Origin: Corella eumyota
Lineage: Eukaryota; Chordata; Ascidiacea; Phlebobranchia; Corellidae
Reading direction: 5' to 3'
Assembly (NCBI GenBank): GCA_963082875.1
Contig: OY720097.1
Location: 2,666,001 to 2,730,000, forward strand
DNA: 64,000 nt
Shown one piece after another: positions 33,945 to 45,900 of the stretch (position 1 is its first letter; each line of letters opens with the position of its first letter). Both the position numbers and the translations under genes were made by a program. The notes beneath the pieces are model-generated. The model ran no database searches. It saw only the letters and a program-made list of their open reading frames with translations, and had not been told where the DNA came from.

Positions 33945-36900
33945 TCAGACCAATATTTCTTTAATTTTATTGTTAAAATAGGGATCTTCTGAATCTAGAT
34001 TCCAGACATTTCTAAAATTAAAAAAAAAAAATAATAATAATTTAAAAAATTTTTTTATCACTTTTTAATTAAAAAAAAAAATAAATATAAAAATAAATAT
34101 AAAAATTACCTGAAACTAGAAATTGCTCTGTTTGAATCCTCCAATTCTTTTGCCTTTACACGAGCAAGTTTAACAATTTCATTTGGTATTTTAGCAAGCA
34201 GTGCAGCATGGAATCCGTAACTTTTCGGGCAAGCTCCATCAACCAGTTTGTACAAAAAAGTTAAATTTTCTTCATCCTCGTTTCCTTCATTCTCAACCAT
34301 ACAAGCCTAATATAAATTCAAACAAATTTAATTAAAAGCATAAAGTACAAGGAAAAAACGAGAGCAAATTATTGTTCAATTCTTATAGCATGTTTTAAAT
34401 CATTTTTTTGTCCATAAATGTAACTTCACTGGCGTGGTGTAGTGGTCAAAACACTTAGCTTTACTGCATGAGGTCCTTGGTTAAATCCCCACTATGCTTA
34501 TGCTGTAGCTCCTTTGAGTAAGCTTAAAACGATATCAACTTCTGCTCAGTCAACAGCAGCTTTATAATTCGGCAATTACAATCAATAATATCCCAAACTG
34601 CCAAAGTCAACTTGAGACTGGGTCTAGGTAACTGATGTTATTCTATGTTTAGGCCATAAAGTCAACCTTTCCACAGGATATTTAAATGTAAAAAACAAAT
34701 AAAAAAACAGAAGTTTTTGTTAAAAGCAAGTTATCATAAATGCAAGTTATAGCAAGTTATCGTTACTCTATGTTTAAGTCGCACATTCGACTTTCCCACA
34801 TCGAGGATAAAGATATATACAAAAAAATAAAAATAAAAAAATAAACAAAATACACCATTCCGTCTACAAACCATATGGCCAAGCTTGATCGCTGAGTTAT
34901 CAACAAAGTCATCAATTAGAGTATGATAATGAGTGGAAAAGATTGATCTACATTTAATCTTCTCTGAAATATCACTCAGTACAGCAGTTGCTATTGCTGT
35001 GCCATCGTAAGTAGCTGTACCCCTGCCTATTGTAACAAATAAATGTCAAGTTATATTCTTAAACTTATGTTGCTTTTTAAAAATAGATAAACAATACTGT
35101 AAAAACACAATAAAACTATTTCTTTTGTATATATCTTTATCCTCGATGTGGGAAAGTTGAATGCGTTACTTAATCAGTTATTCCAACCCAGTCTTGGGTT
35201 TCTGTAGCAGTTTGGGATATTATAGATTATAATTGCCCAGTAATTATGCTGCTGATTGGCTCAGCAGGAGTTTATACCGATAATAGCGTCTTACTTAAGG
35301 GTGCTACAGCATGAGACCAGTGGAGATTGAACCCACGACCTCATGTGTGGTGCAGCAATTTTTTTTTACCACTACACCACGCTGCCGGGTTCACTATAGA
35401 AAATATGTTTAAATAAAAATACAATATTTAAAAAAAAATTGATGTTCAATTTCCAAAGCTGATTTTAGTAGTTTTATTACGTTAGGCAAAAAGCATAAAA
35501 TGTTTTTAAAAAGGTGTTTAAGTAACTGGATTACCTAATTCATCCAACAAAACAAGTGAATGATTTGTGGCATGTTTTAACACGTTACAAGTCTCACTCA
35601 GTTCAACATAGAATGTGCTCTCTCCTGAATATAAAAATTAAATAAATTAAAAAAAATTCTTATCGACCCTTAAAAATTATTTTGGATATATCTTTATCCT
35701 CGATGTAGGAAAGACGACTTCACGACCTAAGCATAGAGTAATATAAGTTACCTGGCCCAGTATCGAGTTGCCTTTGGAAGTTTGGGATATTATATAAACT
35801 ATAATTGCCCGGTAATTATGCTGCTGATTAAGTGCTGCCTCAGCAAGAGTTAATACCATTTATAACGCCTTACTGAAAGGCGCTACAGCATGATAGCATC
35901 AAGAATCGAACCCACAACCTTATGTAGTAGAAAGTTAAAACAAAATAACCTATGCATATTTTAACTAGTTATAGAAGTTTGTGAACTTAATTTTGTATAC
36001 ACACGATAAAATAAAATTGATATTTTTTTCATTATTTGATGTTACTGACCTGACATAATTCTATCTGAAGCACCAAGTCTTGTGAATATTCGGTCACATG
36101 GAGTTAATTCACATTCCTCAGCTGGGACATAAGATCCTAAATGGGCAAGAATAACAACCAGACCAACCTTAACAAAAAATTAAAATATATTTCATGTAAG
36201 AAATAAGTGTTTCATCATGTGATGTATATTTATAGCATGGCTATTGAATATTTAATAAAACAACACAAAAATGTGTTTTCGTACATTTTTATAGTTCAAG
36301 TAAAAATACCAACCTAATGGCTAACTTTAGTGTAACATTTGTTATTCCAACCTGGTTTGTAATTGACTTTTGCAGTTTGGAATAAGCAAATATAATCTAT
36401 AATATCTTAAACTGATAGAAGCAACTCAAGACTGAGTTCACATATGAATAAATATTTAAAAAAGGTATAACAAAAAAGCAGTAAGGAACAACCTTTGGAT
36501 CTACGTGATGAAACTAATACACCACACCAATAAGTACCTGTCTCATAAGAGTAGATTTTCCTCCCATATTAGGCCCACTTAACAGAATACACTTTGGGTC
36601 TTGTGTATTTTCACCCAATATTGTGTCATTAGGTATAAATTCATCACTGTAAATTGTTTTTGATATACAAGGATGTCTCGCTGATTTGATAATCAACTTT
36701 GCTTGATTATTTTCAGGAAATTTCATATTAGGTCGGCACATTATACCATCCGAACCTTGTATAAATAAATTTTATGTAAATATTTATATTTAAAATAGTG
36801 TTTAATAAAAAACAATGTTGTATTACTTTATCTTTGAAGGCTGACCTAACAGTGTAAACATATCACATGTTACCCGAACCTAGTCTGGAGTTAACTTTGA

Positions 36901-39900
36901 CAGTTTAAAATATTTTTAAAAGTAATAGCAAAATAACTAATCTGCAAATTGGTATTTGGCTTAGAAGAAGATAGTACCATTAGTAATGCCCTGCCTAGAA
37001 TCCCCTCTACATTAAGGCAGAAAGCTACACCACACACGAGGTTGTGGGTTCAATCCCCACTGCTTTCATGCAGAAGCGCTAAACCAGCACTTAATTAGCA
37101 GCATAATTATCAGGCAATAAGAATCTAAATGATATCCCAAACTGCCACAGGCAACTTAAGACTGGGTCAAAGTAACTGATGTAACTCTATGTTTAGGTCA
37201 CGCATTCAACCTTCCCACATCAAGGATAAAAATATATACAAAAAAAAATTACAGCCTTCTTAAAACAATAAACTGAAGTTTATAGTAATTTGTAAAATTT
37301 ACAAAGTTCTACCTTTACTATAATGAGCTAAACTGATAAGAACATCAAGTACTCCGAGTATACGCACAGCTGAATCCCATAATTTAAAATCTTTGTCAAA
37401 TTCATGAAAAACAATAGACATTGTTTCAGCCTAAAACAAAATATTTTGATGATATTTTATTTTACACTAAATTACTGTTGTTATAACTTCAATTTTAATT
37501 TACAACATAAAAATTGTTCACAATGTATAATCAATTAATTAAAACTGACAGTGTGGTTTGGGCCAAACACTAGGCTTCACCACTTGAGGTTCTGCGTCTG
37601 TCCTCATGGCTTTCATGTTTTAGCATCCTTTGGTAAGGCTCTAAAATATGAACCCATGCTGAACCAACCCTTAATCAGCAGCTTAAAGATCGGAAAATTT
37701 TAATCTATATAATATCCCAAACTTCTAAAGACAACAACTTATGGGTCAGGGTAACTAATGTTACTCTATGTTTAAGTCGTAAAGTCCATAGAGATACTAA
37801 TATATACACTAGAGTAGGTGTTGCTAGGCAGTTGTTCACTGCAAATTGTCGCAAATTAAAGCCCGATTTGCCATACTGGCCAGAGTTGCCATTTGCAATT
37901 TTTGAACAATTTACTTATTATTTTTATGTTAAAATTTAAAAATTATCTAGCAAAGTTAATACAAAAATTCCAAAAAAATGTATAAAATAGCACTATACAA
38001 GTAAAACACTTTGATTCTTACAAATAGTTATTAAACAGTCAACCTCTATGGCACAGGTTTGCAAGACCACTTTAAAATGATAAAAAATCAAGAAAATTCG
38101 CTTTTTAATAAAAAGATAACATTTTTTTATTGATCAATGATTTAAATAGATTAAATTAAACGTAAAAAAATGTTTATTTTAATTTCCTAAAAACAATCTA
38201 AAAGTTTAAATTTTGCTTTGGCAACTCTGGCGAGTATGGCAAATCGGTCTTCAATTTGCAACACAAAATGGATGCGAAGCCCACTCTAGTGTATATATTA
38301 GTATCTCTATGGTCAAGTCAACCTTACCACATCGAGGATTAACATATATGAAAAAAGCAGTATGAACTTGTAAATTAAAATAATGCAAAATGTAAAACTT
38401 GCTTGGGCAGTTGCTTTTCTTGATTCAGCATCTTCCATTTTCTTAAGCAAATAAGCTGTCTGATCGGTTCGAAAACTTTTAAATCCCTTACGTTGTCCTG
38501 ATATTATGTAATCATGTGGTAGTTTTCTGTAAATAAAGATATTAAGGGACTGAAATATTAAATATGTTCAAAAGTCCATAGAAAAACATTTATAAAGGCT
38601 ATAAATCAATGTTTGTCTAAAATTGTCATTTTTTAGCTTAAAATTAACTTTATTAAATTTAAAACTATTTTAAAATATATTTAGTAATGTTTTAATTAGC
38701 TTCAAAAATTAAAAAAAAAATAAATTAAAAAATATTTAAAAGATTTGTTAAACAAACTTTGTTGTTGCTGAAATTGGAAGTTCGAGTTGAAATCTTTTAT
38801 TTCCCGAACCTTTGTAAGAAACACTGAAACAACCTAATATTTTCTTCTGTTCCTCTAAATAGTCTGCCAGATCATTATCTATATCTTTGATGTCGCTGAT
38901 TGCCATGTCAAAATCTTTGTTTGTTCCAGGGTTTGGTGTTATTTTACCTTAAACAAAAATATTATGATTGTAGTACTTTACAGCCTCAACATGAAGTAAT
39001 ATTTGTTAACACAGATCAGTTAAGTTGCCTTTGCCAGTTTTGAATATTACAGGTTTGTAATTGCCCCATAATTAATCCACTGATTGGGTTTTGGCTTAGT
39101 AGAGTTTATCTCTTTCTAGATTTTTGCTTAAGGGTGTTACAGCATGAATGCAGTGGAATTAAACTTGGAAACTTTTGCGATAAAGCCAAGTGTTCTAACC
39201 ACTACACTACAACATGGGTTAACTTTTATAACAAGGCAATTTAGAAACAAATTAAAAATAAATATTATTTTAGCAATTCTGGTACTTAATTTTCTAAAAA
39301 GAAAATTCAAAATTTACCAGTTTCTTTAGCTTTCTTGTGATTAAATGCCTTCTTCCAATGTGTTAAGATATTTTCCAAATCAGGAAATTGGCCGTCCTCA
39401 ACAACCCCCTTTAACCCAATAAGTGATCTCAGTAAAGGGGACTTTATTTCACCCACTTCATTCTGAAACATTATGAATGTTGTTTCTGAAACTTTTGTTG
39501 AAGATATTGATTTTGATTTAACTTTAGTTAACCAACAAAAAAGTTTTAAATTATGATAATCCAAACTTGTTGTTTTATGTTTCAATTTTGTTTCAGTGAA
39601 TAAAAAAAAAAAGAAAAAATAAATGCAATTTTAAATAAAGAAAAAAACAAATAAATGCAAAAGAAAAATATTTTTACCTGGGTTTCTTTTAAATAAGAAT
39701 GAACACTTTCGTAACTATTCAAAATAGAAATAAAATCGGCAATTTTCTTTTTAGAGTATTTATCTTCCTCATATAGAATAGCCCTTTACAAAAATCAAAA
39801 GTTTTAAGTGAATTAATATTTAATATGTAAGTAATTAGAAATTTATATTAATATTTTTATATGTTTTTTTTCCTGAAAAACAAGTTGTATAGTTTATTTT

Positions 39901-42900
39901 GTATCTGTAAATTAAAAATTAACCGGCAGCATGCCGTAGTGGTAAGAACACTTGCTTCACCACACATGAGGTCGTGGGTTCAATCTCCACTGATCTCATG
40001 CTGTGGCACCCTTGAGTTGCTATAAATGGTATGAACTCCTGCTGAGCCAGCACTTAATAAGCGGTATAATTATCGGGCAATTATGATCTATAATATCCCA
40101 AACTACCAAAGGCAACTCGAGGCTGGGTCGGATTAACTGATGTTACTCTATGTTTAAGTCGCGCATTCGACTTTACTACATTGAAAAAAAAGATATAGCC
40201 TATATAATAATTTAAAATTTGAAATAGTTACAAAGCATTATCATTATTTAGAGTATACCTTATATACATTTATAACACTACATTTTATAACACAAATAAG
40301 GTAACGACTGTCAACCTGTTATCTGGATGATTTGCTTTTCTTGAACCTTTCGACATAGAATGAATTCTTGCCAACATTCGCTCTAGATCTGGTATTTTCT
40401 TGAACAACCCGACCATCGACTTCATGATGTCAACATTCTCCAATAGACTTTCTGTTTTGTAAAAATAGATTCATTGTAAGCAAACAGCTTAAAATTGGAA
40501 GATAAAAAAATACAAATAAATATCTAAAACAACAAAATCTTTTAAACCAGCATTGACAAAGCTCTTTATTTTTTGCATATTTTTATCCTCGATATGGGAG
40601 GACAATTCCACAGCCTAAGCATAGGGTTAACATCAGTTACCCCGCTCAGTCTTGATTAGACTATGATAGTTGAATTTGTTATCGATTATTTATATTTTGT
40701 TATAATTTCCAATATTATTTATAACGTCTTATTTAAAGTCACTTTACTATGGAAGCAGTTGGGATCGAACCAATGACCTCATGTGGTAAAGCCAGGTGTT
40801 CTAACCACAACATCAGGCAACCGATACTTATTTTTTCAATGTTTAATTTTAAATTATTTTGAATTAATTTTATTAAAAAAACTGTAACTTATTACTTACC
40901 AATTGCATCTAGTCTGTTGTTAATAATATTAGGGTCACATGAAGGAGAACAGACCCACTGTCTCAACAATCTTTTACCAAATGGTGTCTGACAATTATCT
41001 ATCTTACTCAGTAAGCTTCCATCGCTAAAAAAAGCAATTTATCTTAATAAAATTAGTGGCAAGTTATTGAGAATATGGCTTGTAGAATACAAGAGTAATT
41101 ACAAAAGACAGTTTTGTAATAAAAGTATCTAATTTAATATTTTATCCTTAACCCTTGGGCCGGGTGAAGTAGTTAAAACACTTAGCTTTACAACATGAAG
41201 TTTTGGGTTCAATACCCACTGCTTTCTGCTGTAGCACCATAAATTTAGGCACTTTAAGAAAAACAAAGCCCTGTCAAGCCATAGTTCTAACAACAGGTTA
41301 ATTATCAGGCAATTACAATTACTAATACCAAAAAACTGCCAAAATGAACTAGAGACTGGGTCAGGGTAACAAATGTTACTCTATTTTAAAGTTGTAAAGT
41401 TAGCCTTTCACAATCAAAGATAAATAAATATAACGAAATTACCTTTTGCCTTTACTGTTTAAAACCACTTCCAGATTTGCCAAAGTTACACTGTCCAAAA
41501 CCAGGTTGATATTTTCATCCTTAAATGGAGTTTTATTTTCTTGTTTTGGTGAAACTGATTTATATTGAGTTGCATCGTAAAGTTGAAATTGCTTCATAGA
41601 AATAACCTGGTAAAAAAAATTTTTGTTAATAAATTATTTGATTTAAAAAGTTTTGACATAAAAGTTAGGTAAGCAAAATCTTATGGTATTTTTTATATAT
41701 ATCTTTATCCTAGATGTGGAAAGGTCAAATGCGTGATATGAACATAAAGTAACCTGAGTTACTCTGACCCAGTCTTGAGTTGCCTGTGGCAGTTTGGGAT
41801 TTTATAGATTAAAATTGCCCCATAATTAAGCTGCTGATTAAGTGCTGGCTCAGCAGAACACCTTACTCAAGAGCACTACAGCATGAAATCATTGGGGATT
41901 GAACCCAGGACCTCATGTAGTGTAGGAAGTGTTCTGACTACTACACCATGCTGCCGGTATATATTTTTAGTTTTAATTACCTCAAAATCGATTAAACATT
42001 TTCTAAGATAAAACACACAGGCCCCAAATGCACTCAATGCTTGTTTAAACTCATCTTTTGGAGTAAGACCGAGTGAATCAGAATCTGAAGTCATTTCTTT
42101 TAATACTTGAGGCCAAATCTCTTCATCTTCTTTAACAAAATACCTAAAAAATGGGTAAAAAAATAGTTTTCAGGTAAAGTAAGCAGAGTATGCAGCAGTT
42201 TGAGCAATGGGCTTTATAATACAAAGGCTGGGTTCTATTTTTTATGCTTCCATATTCTAGTATATTTGCTCCTCAAATTATGTTTTATATCTAATTGAGA
42301 TTTGGTAGACTGGATTTTTATTTCAAGTTTTTTTATATATATTCATTTTTTTTACAAAACCCACTTTTCATCTGATACATGTTTTAAAGTTTTGGTTGCA
42401 TTCCAAAATTGGGTGCCGGGAGTTAATGGAGTTTGAACCGCTGATGCAAGTCCAGTTTGGAGAATTTTTCGTAGTTCAGTCGAAATCTTGCCACGTTCAA
42501 ATAAAATCTACAACAAGTAACAATATTCACATAACAAAATAAATATAAAAAAGATAATTTGTTATATAAAATCATTTATTTAAATAAACAACTTTTTTAA
42601 AGTTAAAACTATTTAAAAAGTTAAAACTATTTTAAGTTAAAACTATTTTAAGTTAAAGTTAAAACTATTTTAAAACAATTTTTTAGAACCTTACTTCTAA
42701 CTCATTTTTATAAGTAAACCATTTTTTTTGTATATATCTTTATCCTTAATGTGGAAAGGTCGAATGCACGACTTAAACATAAAGTACCATCAGTTACTCC
42801 AACCCAGTCTCGAGTTGCCTGTAGCAGTTTAGGATATTATAGATTATAATTGCAGATTATTATGCTGCTGATTAAGTGCTGGCTCAGCAGGAGTTCATAC

Positions 42901-45900
42901 CGTTTGTAGCGCCTTACTCAAGAGCGCTACAGCATGAGATCGGGAAAGATTGAACCCACGACCTCATGCATTATTTATAGCTAAACAGCAAAATTAATTT
43001 AAATACAAAAAATAGAGTTTAAAAAGTATTCAGCATTACTCTTTTTATTACCTGACAAGGTGTATAATGTGCAATCATAGTACACAAAGTCGAGCAACTT
43101 CTGTCATCGTAAAATTCGCCAAGATGAAACATTCCAACACTTGTATCCACAAAACAAATTCCAAACACCCGACGTAGATTTGTTTTTGACGTGATTTCGT
43201 CCCGGTCAATTGGTCTCTCAATCACGCTTAGTAGATAATTGTTCTCGGTTTTTACAGAGTCCTCTACCCAACCACTTGCTATTTGTGTTCCTAAATTAAA
43301 AATTTCAAAAATTAAAATATAAAAAATTTTACATAATAGCCTGTTTAGTGAATCAGTCATTAAAAGATAAAAAACAAATAATTTTCTTTTTTTTCATATC
43401 ATCTTAAGGTGATAGGTTTTATATTTTTTTATTGGGTTAGGGGTTTAATATTGTGAAGTGTATGAGCTAACCGTAAACGCCGGGCTCAAGGGCAAATAGT
43501 GTGGCAACGGTGCAGCTTAAACCCGAAACCTTTCTGTTCGTAATCAGCTGCTATGACCGCTTAACCACACTACCGAAATAACAAATAATTTTCAAGAGTT
43601 CTTTCTTCGAACCAAGCTTAATATAATGAAGCTAATTTATACATCAATTTCGTAAAAAAAAAAAAAAAAGTTGTTTGTTGTATCTGGGCAAATTCTGGCC
43701 AGAAAAGCCACCTGTAGGAAAGGTGTGTAAATGGTATATTATAATTTAAAAATTCCTATAAATGCATATTTTTATATATAAAAAAAAATAATACTTAAGA
43801 TTGCTCCTGGATATAGAGGTTACAGAAAAAAAAAAGTTTTCAGACCTTTAGTTGTGATTCTACAGATTTCCCTTCTCAAAGTTTTCTCCTGTTTAGGGAC
43901 TGATCTTCCCTTTGTCCTTGCTTGATTTTGCTCAGGAGTCTCAGTCTGCTCTACTCTAGCAACAACATAACCTTTTTGTACCAGGATACTAGAATATCGA
44001 CCAAATGATATCTCCGGAAAACCGGAATGTGCAAATGCCCCTTTCATGTAAATAAGACCGAGCTCTTTTACTCCAACGGTAGCATCCATGTGATATAATT
44101 CATAAAACTTGCCTACCTACAAAATTGTATTTATTTATATTTTGGTCTGATAGTTTATAAAATTTTATCAAAAAATAATTTAAGCAAATTACAACTTAAT
44201 TAAGTTTCAATAAACAAAAAAAATATAAAAAATTTTTGACACAAATATTCTTTATTTTAATATTTTTCTTTATTTTTTACCTTGAAAAATAACACAACAT
44301 TAAAGTTTTGTTTTTTAATATTCCACCACTGAAACATTGCAGGAGTTAATTTCTTCATGAAACTTTCAGGAACCTGTAGCGTTGTTTTATCATAATTAGG
44401 ATCGCTTATTTTCCGACCTTTTATATCACTTATCTTGTCTGGTTGCAAAAAATCTAGGGTTTCATGAAGATATTTAGATGGGGTCATATCTGGGCCTGTG
44501 CTAGTTGCTTCAAATCTTGATAGTTTAGCTTTAGTTTGGGATGAAATAACAGGAGATGATAAGGTTGAACTGTTGAATGCTTTTAAGTTGGATTTAACTG
44601 TGGTTTTGAGTTCAATTTTTCTTTTTTTGGCCGGTTGTTTTACTTCTTCTTCTTTTTCTGAGTCTTCATCAGAAGTAGGATTACAACTCTAAAGAGGTTA
44701 ATTAAATATTTATCTAAAAAATAATAAATCAATAAACATAAAACCCATTTCATTTTAAGTGATTATTTTTAAAGATATTAATTTTGATTTCTAATATTTT
44801 ATTTTTTTATCACCAAATCATCGTCAGATGTTTCAGTCTCTTCCTCCTCACAAACAAATTCATTCTCGCTCCCTTCATCCACATCTCCATCTGACTCGGA
44901 TTCAATTATTCGACTCCTCTTTTTTTTACGAGAGGAAGTCACTTCATTTTTATAATCCTGCAGTAAAATATATAATTAAGTTGACAGCGAGACATTTTAA
45001 ACATTCTATATGTAATGGAGCTAAGTAAATGATATATATATATATATATGTATGTCCTCTGAGCCTTTAAAATAAAAATTTTGTTTGTGATGCGTAGTTA
45101 AATCCCTCTGACAAATAATTGTTGTGTCTTTGTTACAAGAAGCAAATTAATAGTAGTAGGCTTTTAATTATTTACACCATTGTATATATCAAAAAAACTT
45201 TCAATATTTAAGTTTTCAAATAAAACAACAATTACTTGACTTTCATTTTCTTCTGCTGATGTTTCAAATTTTCTTTTCTTTCCATCTTGAGTGAATACAA
45301 CTAACTTAAGTCTATCTTTAGTAGAAGCTAAAATAAATTAATTTGCTAAGTAGTATAAATAGTGATAGTAACTCAATAATTTTTGATGCAAATGTTTTAC
45401 AGAATAGTCATTAGTTGATGTTAAATTTCACTCACAATTTAAATGTTCATCAGCAAGTTTTGTTGCAGAAATGACGTTAAGATCATGAGTGTAAAAATTT
45501 CCTCCAGCTTCAAATTCTGGTCTTTTGGAACCTAAATCAAAATTTTATATAAAACAATAACGAAACAATGGCAATGTAAAAAATATATATTTAATTTTTT
45601 AACTGAAAATTAAATAAAATATACTATGTTAAGGGTAACAAAAAGCATAGATTTTATTGCAGTTCTACTATTTATCACACAGGACCACACATACAATACA
45701 GGACAATACATTTACCGCATAGGACAAAAAAATTAAATGCAGAAATCCATAGACTGTTTTTTGTATTTAGGATAACTTAGGGCATTTCCCAGAAGAGGGT
45801 AAAGACTGGGGGTTAATAAAAAGTGTTCCAGTATTATTTTAATCCTTACCCTTATAAATAGAAGTCTTGGAAAGATCAATCCATGCTCGACTTGGTTCTT

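Larger units (their letters stand above)
37431..38402 (-). other. GC-AG intron of MSH6
   Basis: The minus-strand donor reads CAA|GCAAGT and the acceptor TTTTAG|GCT. Using the nearby GT two bases further would create an immediate TGA, whereas the GC donor keeps the frame and the conserved sequence [23 protein letters not shown] is the usual form of GC donors. Confidence 0.8.
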
